Part shown: positions 30,225 through 38,386 of the stretch, in pieces
Layout of the letters: each line of letters starts with the position of its first letter
Numbering within the stretch: position 1 is the first letter of the stretch
Assembly (NCBI RefSeq): GCF_000519085.1
Contig: NZ_KI912577.1
Location: forward strand, 2,898,632 to 2,962,631
DNA: 64,000 nt
Reading direction: 5' to 3'
From: Methylobacterium sp. 10
GTDB taxonomy: Bacteria; Pseudomonadota; Alphaproteobacteria; Rhizobiales; Beijerinckiaceae
Program-made: the position numbers and the translations under genes
The notes under the pieces: model-generated
Database searches by the model: none
What the model was told of the DNA's origin: nothing
The model's input: only the letters and a program-made list of their open reading frames with translations

Positions 30225-31124
30225 CTAGAACCAAGGTTGCGTGACAAAGCTGTAATTCACCTTCACGCCGAACGTGTATTGGTTCTGCGATCCGAACTGG
30301 CGGCGTACCAACGGGCTGTCGGCGGATGAACCGACGATGCGGTTGTAGCCGATGTACCCTGTCGCGGCCCACCGCTCGTCGAACGTGTAGGTCGCAGCGC
30401 CCAATGCGCCGACCGTGACGTAGCTGTCGGGCCGGAACGGGGTCAGCGTCCCGTTCAGTGCCGCCTCGAACGGCTGAACACCGAAATAGCGCCGGGCGAA
30501 GCTGGCATCGCCGAAGTTGAAGCGCGGCCCGACGGAGACCTGCCAGCGGTCGAAGGGCTGGATCACGTCCGCGCCGAGCGAGCCGACGAAGCCGTGATGC
30601 CCGAAGATTCCATGGCGCAACTCGGCCCGGCCCCGCAGCCATTGCGTTGGGTAATACTCGACGAAGACACCCGGCTCGATGGCGAATTGGGCATCGCGCA
30701 AACCGAACAGGTCACGCCGGTTGTCGCCGTAATAGCGGCCGGGGACGTATTCCGCCGTCAGACCGGCATTGAAGAGCGGCGAATCGTAGAGCGTGAAGCT
30801 GATCCCGTCATCGGGCGACGAGAACCGGCGCGGCGTACCGGCCTTGGCGATGCTGATCGTCGGGTAGCCGATCGCGGTATACTCGCTCGACCCCGGAAAG
30901 CTCGGCGTCGCCTGAACGGTGGCCGTCACCGTCACCACCCAGAGGTTCTCATCCAGGGCGAGAAACGTCGGTGGCCGCTGGATCTCCATGAGGTCGGCGG
31001 CTCCGGCGCTCCCCGCCGCCATGATCGAGCCCGCAAGGGCCAGGGTCGCCATGGCGGCAAGCCTCGTCCTTAAAGCAGGGCGCGAGGATGAGTTGAGAAA
31101 CATCGTGTCCATGAACCATGTCAT
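30225..31124 (-). CDS. MipA/OmpV-family outer membrane protein
   Basis: About 299 aa with a signal peptide ending near SAGAAD. The beta-rich body matches the MipA/OmpV pattern: early VTVTATVQATPSFPGS, GRFNFGDASFARRYFGV-like segment, a late WAATGYIGYNRIVG strand and a terminal aromatic residue. It is predicted to be an outer-membrane beta-barrel or scaffold. The start is inferred as ATG 31124, with GTG 31130 and ATG 31112/31103 as alternatives. It lies downstream of the amidinotransferase but is separated by a terminator, so it is probably an independent unit. Confidence 0.82.
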   Translation of the reverse strand: MTWFMDTMFLNSSSRPALRTRLAAMATLALAGSIMAAGSAGAADLMEIQRPPTFLALDENLWVVTVTATVQATPSFPGSSEYTAIGYPTISIAKAGTPRRFSSPDDGISFTLYDSPLFNAGLTAEYVPGRYYGDNRRDLFGLRDAQFAIEPGVFVEYYPTQWLRGRAELRHGIFGHHGFVGSLGADVIQPFDRWQVSVGPRFNFGDASFARRYFGVQPFEAALNGTLTPFRPDSYVTVGALGAATYTFDERWAATGYIGYNRIVGSSADSPLVRRQFGSQNQYTFGVKVNYSFVTQPWF

Positions 31125-31190
31125 AGACACAAATCCCTAACGCATCACGACAAACCCATCGTGGCGGTAGACCTATGTTGGCACCGACAG

Positions 31191-31224
31191 AAAAACGCCT
31201 CGACGCGCAGGGCGCGCCGAAGCG
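31191..31224 (-). terminator. Intrinsic terminator after the amidinotransferase
   Basis: On the minus strand, a 12-bp stem with two G-U pairs (31213-31224 with 31196-31207), a 5-nt loop and a run of five U (31195-31191). It lies 10 bp past the amidinotransferase stop, so that gene appears monocistronic. Confidence 0.7.
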
Positions 31225-31233
31225 CTTCCCAGA

Positions 31234-32418
31234 CTAGAAGTAAGACTTCAATGCACCGCGCCGGCGCACATCGAGCGTGGCGCAGTGGAACGAGCCGCCG
31301 AACGGCCCGTAGGACAGGAACGGCGCCGGGATCGGATCGAAGCCCCAATCCTTGAGGGCCTTGATCAAGGTCGGTTGGCTCGCATCGACGACGATCTTCT
31401 TCTCGTCGATGGCGAGCACGTTGATCGAGGTCCAAGGCGAGCACATCGAGATCTTGCTCATGAAGCCTTCCACCGGATCGGGACGGGGCGCGATCAGCAC
31501 GTCCCACTTCTTCAGCACGGCGGGGAGCTTCTCGACGTCGATGTAATCCGGGTTGACCAGCACCTTGCCCGGCGCCAGCGGCATGAAGGACGAGTCGATA
31601 TGCATCGGCTGCGGGCAACGGCTCTCGATCTCGTGGACGCGAAAGCCGGAACCGAGATGGCGGCGCAGCCACTCGATGCCCATGAGGTTCGTCACGTTGG
31701 AGCGGGTGACGAAAAGGTCACGGCCACAACGGACGAAATCGGCCGCGTCGAAGACCGGCTCGAACTCGTTGACCGTGAACTGCATCGGCTCGCCGGCCTT
31801 CAGGTTCGGCACGCGGTAGTCGTAATTGTAGAGTTCGTCCGTCAATTGCGGCCGCGGCGCCGAGGTCCAACGCGCGCCGTTACGAAAATATTCCTTGAAT
31901 AGCGAGCGGTAGGCATCCCCCTCGAAGTAGCGCGAACGCCAGCACATCGGGCTCTCGATGATCTCGTCGCCGATGACGAGGTATGGGTCGCGCGGGCAGG
32001 CGACGCAGAAGCCGCGGGATGACCAGCGCGGTGCGTTGTACTTGCGCGAAAAGTCCACCGTATCGGGACGGCGCACCTTCACGCCCTCGCCGGCGAGGAT
32101 CGAGATGAAGTTGTCGAGCTCGGCCTGGGCCAGCTTCTTCATGAACTTCGGATAGCGGAAACCCGCGGCGAACCGATAGAACGGCTGGGCGGCACGCGGC
32201 AGGTTGAAGATCACCGTGAGGTGGTGGGAGGGGATGGTCGCGCCGTCGAGGCTGCCGACGATCACCTCTTCCAGAGGGTCCCACTCGTTCCATGCCATGA
32301 CCGGCGATTTCGGCACGGGGGTGCCGCGATAATCGGCCGGGGCGGTGTCGTAAGCATCGATCTGCGCGTCGGCGAGCACGGCATCCCGGGCCGTGGTGAA
32401 AGCTTCGCGGTCCATCAT
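31234..32418 (-). CDS. Amidinotransferase, candidate for guanidinylation of hopanoid cyclitol ether
   Basis: 394-aa enzyme of the glycine / inosamine-phosphate amidinotransferase family, which transfers an amidino group from arginine to a primary amine. The triad is intact: Asp224 (FDAADF), His273 (PMHID), Cys379 (GGSFHCATLDVRR). The spacing matches human AGAT Asp254/His303/Cys407, and the Cys region is near-identical. The gene is divergent from hpnL, 209 bp apart with a perfect dyad between, and has its own terminator. Family members include StrB1, which acts on aminocyclitol phosphates. The neighbouring HpnI/HpnK/HpnJ make an amino-cyclitol ether hopanoid, so I infer that this is its acceptor. 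Starts ATG 32418 and 32415 are both possible. Confidence 0.9.
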   Translation of the reverse strand: MMDREAFTTARDAVLADAQIDAYDTAPADYRGTPVPKSPVMAWNEWDPLEEVIVGSLDGATIPSHHLTVIFNLPRAAQPFYRFAAGFRYPKFMKKLAQAELDNFISILAGEGVKVRRPDTVDFSRKYNAPRWSSRGFCVACPRDPYLVIGDEIIESPMCWRSRYFEGDAYRSLFKEYFRNGARWTSAPRPQLTDELYNYDYRVPNLKAGEPMQFTVNEFEPVFDAADFVRCGRDLFVTRSNVTNLMGIEWLRRHLGSGFRVHEIESRCPQPMHIDSSFMPLAPGKVLVNPDYIDVEKLPAVLKKWDVLIAPRPDPVEGFMSKISMCSPWTSINVLAIDEKKIVVDASQPTLIKALKDWGFDPIPAPFLSYGPFGGSFHCATLDVRRRGALKSYF

Positions 32419-32492
32419 TCGTCCCTTGGTGGCGCCTTTGTTGCGGCTGTTTCTTCGAGGCTCAGGCCTCATCGCCGCTTTGGCCCGCACTG

Positions 32493-32512
32493 TGTCTATC
32501 GGGTGATAGACA
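32493..32512. promoter_or_regulatory. Perfect dyad in the amidinotransferase-hpnL divergent promoter
   Basis: TGTCTATC-GGGT-GATAGACA, 8-bp perfect arms. On the minus strand a TTGCAG lies 15-16 nt upstream of the TCTATC part, so the dyad may overlap the -10 box of the amidinotransferase. It is a candidate repressor operator. A related CATAGACA half-site is at 31122-31129, at the OmpV-type gene start. Confidence 0.5.
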
Positions 32513-32627
32513 ACGAAATCCAAAGCTGCAACTTCCGATGATGCCAACGTTTTCCGGAAGGTTTTTCGTCCGGGGGGTCGGTGAATTTCTCTAAAAAATC
32601 GTCCGCGCCGACGGTCGAAGGGGGATC

Positions 32628-33779
32628 ATGAAGCGTCTGACGACATTGGCCCTCATCGTCGGCCTCTGCACGGTTGCAGGCCTGTTCTTGTCATCGGGAC
32701 TGGATGATGTCGCCGCCGCGGTGGTGAGCGCCGGCTGGGGCGCCGCCATCGTCGTGGCGGCACGCGCCGTGGCCGTGGGCTGGGCCGGCCTCGGCTGGTT
32801 CGCCGTGTTCCCGCGGGCCGAACGCCCGAGCCTCTGGAACTGCGTCTCCCTGCGTTTCGTCCGCGAGGGCATCAACACGCTCCTTCCCGTGGCCCAGGTC
32901 GGCGGCGACTTCGTCGGCGCACGGCTCCTGGCACAGCGTGGCGTCTCGGGCGGCCTTGCCGGCGCCAGCATGTTCGTCGACCTGATGACGCAGGCCGTCA
33001 CCCAGTTCCTGTTCACGGTCGGCGGTGTAGCCATCCTCGCCTGGCTGCATGGCGATGGTCCGGTCGTGCGCACCGTCGCGGGCGGTCTCGCCATCGCGGC
33101 GCCGGCCCTCGGCGCTTTCTTCCTGATCCAGCGCCGCAGCGGTCACCGGGTTATCCAGGCCATGCTGAACCGCTTCGCCGCCGCCCGCGAATGGCGCGCT
33201 CTCGGCGCGGTCGACGTGCTCTACGACGGCCTGCGCAGACTTTATTCCTCGCCCAAGCGGGTCATCGGCGCCATGGGCGTGCACATGATCGGTTGGATCG
33301 TCGGAGCGGCCGAGGTCTACGTGGCTCTGCATTTCATGGGCTATCCAGTCAGCATCGCCGAGGCCATCGTCATCGAGAGTCTGGCCCAGGCGGTCCGCGG
33401 CGCGGCCTTCGCGGTGCCGGGGGCGCTCGGCGCCCAGGAAGGCGGCCTCATCGCCCTCTGCGCGATCTTCGACATCCCAGCCGAGGCTGCCCTGGCGCTT
33501 TCCCTGGTGAAGCGTCTGGCCGATCTCATGGTCGGCGTGCCCGGTCTGGTGGCCTGGCACTTCATGGAGGGCAAGAAGGACGCGGCGGACACGGAGGACC
33601 GGACGTCTCCGGACCAGGTGTCCGTGCAGCAGGGGACGGCGAGAGCCGGGGGCGACATCGCCCGGGCGGTGAGCCTGGAGGCCATGCCGGTGTCGCGGGT
33701 GCCCGCCAACCTCGTGGGAAACCACACCGTGCTGCGGTCGATGGAGAGCGATATGGGGACGCTGCGGAAATGCGCGTGA
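32628..33779 (+). CDS. hpnL: Hopanoid-associated membrane protein HpnL
   Basis: 383-aa polytopic protein (about 8 hydrophobic segments) of the lysylphosphatidylglycerol-synthase/flippase-like family found in hopanoid loci. The conserved GGDFVGARLLAQRG and VPGALGAQEGG segments are visible. A hydrophilic C-terminal tail of about 70 residues follows. The role in hopanoid or lipid transport is inferred from the family. hpnM starts within its last codons (TGC-GCG-TGA / ATG at 33770), indicating coupling. Confidence 0.92.
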   Translation: MKRLTTLALIVGLCTVAGLFLSSGLDDVAAAVVSAGWGAAIVVAARAVAVGWAGLGWFAVFPRAERPSLWNCVSLRFVREGINTLLPVAQVGGDFVGARLLAQRGVSGGLAGASMFVDLMTQAVTQFLFTVGGVAILAWLHGDGPVVRTVAGGLAIAAPALGAFFLIQRRSGHRVIQAMLNRFAAAREWRALGAVDVLYDGLRRLYSSPKRVIGAMGVHMIGWIVGAAEVYVALHFMGYPVSIAEAIVIESLAQAVRGAAFAVPGALGAQEGGLIALCAIFDIPAEAALALSLVKRLADLMVGVPGLVAWHFMEGKKDAADTEDRTSPDQVSVQQGTARAGGDIARAVSLEAMPVSRVPANLVGNHTVLRSMESDMGTLRKCA

Positions 33780-34393
33780 GCGGCTTCGCATCGGGGCTCG
33801 CCGCCTCGACCCTCCTTACCGTCACCCTCCTGTCGGGAACGGCCGTACGCGCCGCCGAGGATTCCGCGGTGCAGACCGTGCGCGGGCTCTATGCCAGCTT
33901 CGAGGGCGCGCTCAAGGCGCCAGAGGCCGACGTGAAGAGCCGGGCGCTCGTCATCGGACCGGTCCTCGACCAGAGCATGGACTTCGCCGCCATGGCGCGG
34001 GTCGCCGTGGGCGCGAAATGGAAGGGCTTCACGCCCGAGCAGCAGGGCGCCCTGACGGAAGCCTTCAAACAATACTTCACCGCGACCTATGCCACCCGCC
34101 TTTCCCAGGCCGCCGGCGGCAAGTTCGACATCAAGCCCGAGAGCGAGGCGCGCGGGCAGAACCGCGTGGTCCAGACCGAGGTCGCCAACGCGGAGGGCGA
34201 CGCTTCACAGATCGATTACCTCGTCGGCTCGGGCAACCGCATCCAGGACGTCTATCTCAACGGCAACGTCAGCGAGATCGCCGCCATGCGCGGCAGCTTC
34301 GCCGATCCGCTGAAGGGCGGCGGCGCGGAGAGCCTGCTGAAATTCCTTCGCGATCGGACGGCAGCGATGCTCGCCGCCAAACCAAAGCCTTAG
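33770..34393 (+). CDS. hpnM: Hopanoid-associated MlaC-like periplasmic protein HpnM
   Basis: 207-aa protein with a signal peptide (cleavage near VRAAE) and a Ttg2D/MlaC-like phospholipid-binding fold (MDFAAMARVAVGAKW, FKQYFTATYATRL). It probably binds and shuttles a lipid in the periplasm. The start overlaps the end of hpnL. hpnI follows after about 106 bp. Confidence 0.92.
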   Translation: MRVSGFASGLAASTLLTVTLLSGTAVRAAEDSAVQTVRGLYASFEGALKAPEADVKSRALVIGPVLDQSMDFAAMARVAVGAKWKGFTPEQQGALTEAFKQYFTATYATRLSQAAGGKFDIKPESEARGQNRVVQTEVANAEGDASQIDYLVGSGNRIQDVYLNGNVSEIAAMRGSFADPLKGGGAESLLKFLRDRTAAMLAAKPKP

Positions 34394-34499
34394 ACGCAGG
34401 CCAGATGCCCGTCGCCGGGCCTGGCCCAACGACCCCACCCGTGCCGTTTTCCCGACCCTGCGGCACCCTCATCCAAACCGTGACCGAGCCTCACCCATC

Positions 34500-35714
34500 A
34501 TGGACCTCACCTTGACGGATCTGCCTTCGGCGAGCCTGAGCTGGCTCTCACTCGTGTTCCAGCTCATGGCCCTGGCCGGCTGCGTCTACGGGTTGACGGC
34601 CGCCTTCCTGGCGGGCCGCTACGCGCGCCGCGCCGTTCCGGTCTTGCCGGCGAACGCCGCGCGTCCCTCGGTCACCATCCTGAAGCCGCTCTGCGGCATG
34701 GAGCCCAATCTCTACGAGAACCTCGAGACCTTCTGCCGTCAGGATTACGCCGGACCGGTTCAGGTGGTGTTCGGCGTCCAGAACGCCACGGATCCGGCAA
34801 TCGCCGTGGTGCGCCGCCTGACCGAGGCCTATCCGGCCCTCAGGCTCGATCTCGTCATCGACGCGCGCCAGCACGGTTCGAACCGCAAGGTCTCCAACCT
34901 CATCAACATGTCGGCCCAGATCGCCCACGACGTGATCGTGCTGGCTGACAGCGACATGGTGGCGAGGCCCGATTACCTCGAACGGATCGTCGCCGAACTC
35001 GGGCAGCCGGGCGTGAACGGCGTCACCTGCCTCTATCACGGCGTGCCGGCCCATCGCGGAGTCTGGGCCCATCTCTCGGCGCTGGCCATTGATGTGCAGT
35101 TCCTGCCGAACGTGGTGATGGGCACCTCGCTCGGCCTCGCCAAGCCCTGCTTCGGCTCGACCATCGCGTTCACCACCACGGCCTTGGCCGAAATGGGCGG
35201 CTTCGAGGCCTTCCGCGACGATCTCGCAGACGACTACGCCGTGGGCGAGGCCCTCCGCGCGAAGGGCGGCCTCGTGGCGATCCCGACCTTCACCATCGGG
35301 CATACCTGCGTCGACACCGATCTCGCCGGCCTGTGGAAGCACGAGCTGCGCTGGAACCGGACCATCCGCAACGTCGATCCGGCGGGCTATGCCGGCTCCA
35401 TCGTCACCCACGCCTTCCCGCTGGCCCTCATCGGCGCCCTGATCCCCGGCGCCGACACGAGCGGCCTCGTGGTGGCAGCCCTGGCGCTCGCCTGCCGCAT
35501 CATCCTCTGCGTCCGCCTGGAGCGCGCCTTCGGCCTCGCTCCGCACCCCTACTGGCTGTTGCCGATTCGCGACATCCTCTCCTTCATGAACTTCTCCTGG
35601 AGCTTCGTCTCGGGGGCGGTGACATGGAAAGGTCACGATTATCGGGTGGTTGCAGATGGCACACTGATCCCCGAGCGAAGCCTCGGCCACGATGCTGGTG
35701 CATCCTCGCTCTGA
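34500..35714 (+). CDS. hpnI: Hopanoid glycosyltransferase HpnI
   Basis: 404-aa membrane glycosyltransferase related to ceramide glucosyltransferase (GT21-like). It has an N-terminal helix (about 14-36), a GT2-type domain with the DSDMV metal motif, a ...LRWNRT acceptor motif, and C-terminal helices. In Burkholderia work HpnI adds N-acetylglucosamine to bacteriohopanetetrol, the first step towards the cyclitol ether. It is followed by hpnJ. Confidence 0.94.
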   Translation: MDLTLTDLPSASLSWLSLVFQLMALAGCVYGLTAAFLAGRYARRAVPVLPANAARPSVTILKPLCGMEPNLYENLETFCRQDYAGPVQVVFGVQNATDPAIAVVRRLTEAYPALRLDLVIDARQHGSNRKVSNLINMSAQIAHDVIVLADSDMVARPDYLERIVAELGQPGVNGVTCLYHGVPAHRGVWAHLSALAIDVQFLPNVVMGTSLGLAKPCFGSTIAFTTTALAEMGGFEAFRDDLADDYAVGEALRAKGGLVAIPTFTIGHTCVDTDLAGLWKHELRWNRTIRNVDPAGYAGSIVTHAFPLALIGALIPGADTSGLVVAALALACRIILCVRLERAFGLAPHPYWLLPIRDILSFMNFSWSFVSGAVTWKGHDYRVVADGTLIPERSLGHDAGASSL

Positions 35715-35772
35715 TCTTCGCTTTTAGCGTCCTGCCCGCCCTTTTTCCTTTCTCGCTGAGGCCTTGAACCCC

Positions 35773-37206
35773 ATGCGCACGCTTTTCCTCCAGGCTCCTA
35801 CCTTCGACGGTTTCGACGGCGGCGCGGGCTCCCGCTACCAGGCCAAGCGCGAGATCAAGTCGTTCTGGTACCCGACCTGGCTCGCCCAGCCGGCGGCCCT
35901 GGTGCCGAACTCGAAGCTGATCGACGCGCCCCCGCACAACATCAAGCTCGCCGAGATCGTGGCCCAGGCCCATGATTTCGACCTCGTGGTGCTCCACACC
36001 TCGGTGCCCTCGTTCAAGTCCGACGTGAAGACCGTCGAGGCGCTCAAGGCCGCCAACCCCAAGCTCATCGCCGGGCTCATCGGCGCCAAGGTCGCGGTCG
36101 ACGCGGCCGGCGCCATGGCCCAGGCCCCGTGCATCGATTTCTGCGCCCGCAACGAGTTCGACTTCACCGTCAAGGAAGTCGCCGACGGCACCCCGATGTC
36201 CGAGATCAAGGGCCTGTCCTACCGGGACGCCAACGGTGTCGTGATCCACAACGTGGATCGCGAGATCATGACCGACATGGACCAGCTTCCGTTCGTCACG
36301 AGCGTCTACAAGCGCGATCTCCAGATGGAGAAGTACTTCATCGGGTATCTCAAGCACCCCTACATTTCGTTCTATTCCGGCCGCGGCTGCAAGAGCCGCT
36401 GCACCTTCTGCCTCTGGCCCCAGACGGTCGGCGGTCACACCTACCGCACCCGCTCGGTCGCGCACGTGATCGAAGAGATCAAGTACTGCCTGAAGGAGTT
36501 CCCGCAGACGAAGGAGTTCTTCTTCGACGACGACACCTTCACCGACAACCTGCCGCGTGCCGAGGAGATCGCACGCGAACTCGGCAAGCTCGGCGTCACC
36601 TGGTCGTGCAACGCCAAGGCGAACGTCCCACGTGATACGCTGAAGGTGCTCAAGGAGAACGGCCTGCGCCTGCTCCTCGTCGGCTACGAATCCGGCAACC
36701 AGCAGATCCTCAACAACATCAAGAAGGGTATGCGCGTCGAGGTGGCCGAGCGGTTCACCAAGGATTGCCACGACCTCGGCATCGCCATCCACGGCACCTT
36801 CATCGTCGGCCTGCCCGGCGAGACCCGTGAGACGATCCAGGAGACGATCGCCTTCGCCAAGCGCATCAACCCGCATACGATTCAGGCATCGCTGGCTGCG
36901 CCCTATCCGGGCACCTTCCTCTACAAGCAGGCCGTGGAGAACGGCTGGCTCGACATCGCGAACGCCGAGCTCGTCGACGAGAACGGCGTGCAGATCGCTC
37001 CGCTGCACTACCCGCACCTGTCGCATTCCGAGATCTTCGCGGCGGTGGAGGAGTTCTACCGGAAGTTCTATTTCCGTGCCCCGAAGATCGCCTCCATCGT
37101 CTCCGAGATGGTCCGCTCGCCCGACATGATGAAGCGCCGTCTGCGCGAGGGCGTGGAGTTCTACCGCTTCCTCAAGGAGCGCCAGGGCACCGCCAAGGCC
37201 GCCTGA
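35773..37206 (+). CDS. hpnJ: Hopanoid radical-SAM protein HpnJ (cyclitol ether formation)
   Basis: 477-aa B12-binding-type radical SAM protein. It has an N-terminal cobalamin-like domain and a radical SAM core with CKSRCTFC (Cys206, 210, 213). HpnJ converts the glucosamine head group of bacteriohopanetetrol to the cyclitol ether in reported pathways. ATG 35773 is preferred to the TTG at 35764. A strong terminator follows, so hpnL-M-I-J may be one transcript. Confidence 0.95.
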   Translation: MRTLFLQAPTFDGFDGGAGSRYQAKREIKSFWYPTWLAQPAALVPNSKLIDAPPHNIKLAEIVAQAHDFDLVVLHTSVPSFKSDVKTVEALKAANPKLIAGLIGAKVAVDAAGAMAQAPCIDFCARNEFDFTVKEVADGTPMSEIKGLSYRDANGVVIHNVDREIMTDMDQLPFVTSVYKRDLQMEKYFIGYLKHPYISFYSGRGCKSRCTFCLWPQTVGGHTYRTRSVAHVIEEIKYCLKEFPQTKEFFFDDDTFTDNLPRAEEIARELGKLGVTWSCNAKANVPRDTLKVLKENGLRLLLVGYESGNQQILNNIKKGMRVEVAERFTKDCHDLGIAIHGTFIVGLPGETRETIQETIAFAKRINPHTIQASLAAPYPGTFLYKQAVENGWLDIANAELVDENGVQIAPLHYPHLSHSEIFAAVEEFYRKFYFRAPKIASIVSEMVRSPDMMKRRLREGVEFYRFLKERQGTAKAA

Positions 37207-37227
37207 GCGTCCGTTTGCATGGACCAC

Positions 37228-37259
37228 AACGGCCGGGCTCGCTGCCCGGCCGTTTTCGT
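37228..37259 (+). terminator. Intrinsic terminator after hpnJ
   Basis: Perfect 11-bp stem AACGGCCGGGC / GCCCGGCCGTT (37228-37238, 37244-37254), loop TCGCT, then TTCGTTT. Confidence 0.85.
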
Positions 37260-37330
37260 TTGCAGATCGTCCTTCACTCTTGGGCCAATTTGGTCCGAAT
37301 GCTGAAGGTACAGCTGTAACTCATGAATCA

Positions 37331-37347
37331 GCGCCTGCTCCAGGCGC
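37331..37347. other. Tight hairpin upstream of hpnK
   Basis: GCGCCTG-CTC-CAGGCGC, 7-bp perfect arms with a 3-nt loop, about 100 bp before the hpnK start. A TTGACG (37350-37355) lies right after it. It could be a leader hairpin or an operator, with no further support. Confidence 0.3.
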
Positions 37348-37445
37348 GCTTGACGTCGGGCGGAGCGACCCTGGTTGCTCGGCCGCGAAGCCCTTGCCGC
37401 ATCGACGTCCGGTGGCGATACGGCTTACCCTGACGAGGACTGAGC

Positions 37446-38294
37446 GTGGCCCATAAGAAACGCCTGATCGTCACCGCCGACGATTTCGGTCTGAGTTTGG
37501 CGGTCAACGAGGCGGTGGAGCAGGCCCATCGCGGGGGTATCCTCACGGCCGCCAGCCTGATGGTGGGCGCGCCTGCCACCGCGGACGCGGTCGCTCGTGC
37601 CCGACGCATGCCGTCCCTCCGCGTCGGCCTTCACCTCGTCATGGTGGAGGCGTGGCCGACCCTGTCCGCGGCCGACCTGCCCGACCTCGTCGGACCGGAT
37701 GGCCTCATCCGCAGCGACATGGGCCGCCTCGGCCTCGACCTCGCCGTGAAGCCGTCCGCGCGCCGTCAGCTCTCGGCGGAGATCACGGCGCAGTTCGAGG
37801 CGTACAAGGCGACGGGCCTCCCCCTCGACCACGTCAACGCCCACAAGCATTTCCACGTGCATCCGCTCATCGCCGGCCGCGTCCTGGCGATCGGCCGCGG
37901 CTACGGCATGAGGGCGATCCGGGTGCCGCGCGAGCCTCGCGCCGTGCTGCGCGCCGCCGAGCCGGGGGCTCATCCGAAGCCCGCCCTCGACATCGCCCCC
38001 TGGGCCGGCCTGCTCGCCGTCCGTGCCCGTCAGGGGGGCCTCCTGATCCCGGATCGCACGTTGGGGCTGGCATGGTCCGGCGCGATGACGCCGCGGCGGA
38101 TGGCGGGGCTCCTGCGCCACCTGCCCGATGGCCTGACCGAGCTCTATACCCATCCCGCCACCGGCGGCGGCTTTCCGGGCGAGGCGCCGGGCTATGCCTA
38201 TGCTGCCGAGCGCGACGCTCTGATCGCCCCGGAAACGATCGCGGCCATGGTGGAATCGGGGGCCATGACGGGCGGGTTTTCGGACTTCCCGTAG
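37446..38294 (+). CDS. hpnK: Hopanoid-associated deacetylase HpnK
   Basis: 282-aa YdjC-like deacetylase. The TADDFGLS motif (Thr10-Asp13) and the HKHFHVHP histidine cluster are the metal site. HpnK removes the N-acetyl group from GlcNAc-bacteriohopanetetrol, giving the free amine that HpnJ then rearranges. A GTG start at 37446 gives the family N-terminus. A bidirectional-looking terminator separates it from hpnN. Confidence 0.94.
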   Translation: MAHKKRLIVTADDFGLSLAVNEAVEQAHRGGILTAASLMVGAPATADAVARARRMPSLRVGLHLVMVEAWPTLSAADLPDLVGPDGLIRSDMGRLGLDLAVKPSARRQLSAEITAQFEAYKATGLPLDHVNAHKHFHVHPLIAGRVLAIGRGYGMRAIRVPREPRAVLRAAEPGAHPKPALDIAPWAGLLAVRARQGGLLIPDRTLGLAWSGAMTPRRMAGLLRHLPDGLTELYTHPATGGGFPGEAPGYAYAAERDALIAPETIAAMVESGAMTGGFSDFP

Positions 38295-38330
38295 GCGCCT
38301 ACGACCAAAACCTCATCCCCATCAAAGGAA

Positions 38331-38368
38331 AGGCGGCCGTCGCATGAAGCGACGGCCGCCTTTTTTTG
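38331..38368. terminator. Strong terminator between convergent hpnK and hpnN
   Basis: Perfect 13-bp stem (38331-38343 with 38349-38361), loop ATGAA, then seven T (38361-38367) on the plus strand. It is best for hpnK; on the minus strand the U tract is poor. Confidence 0.85.
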
Positions 38369-38386
38369 GGGAAACGGTCCCTGGCC

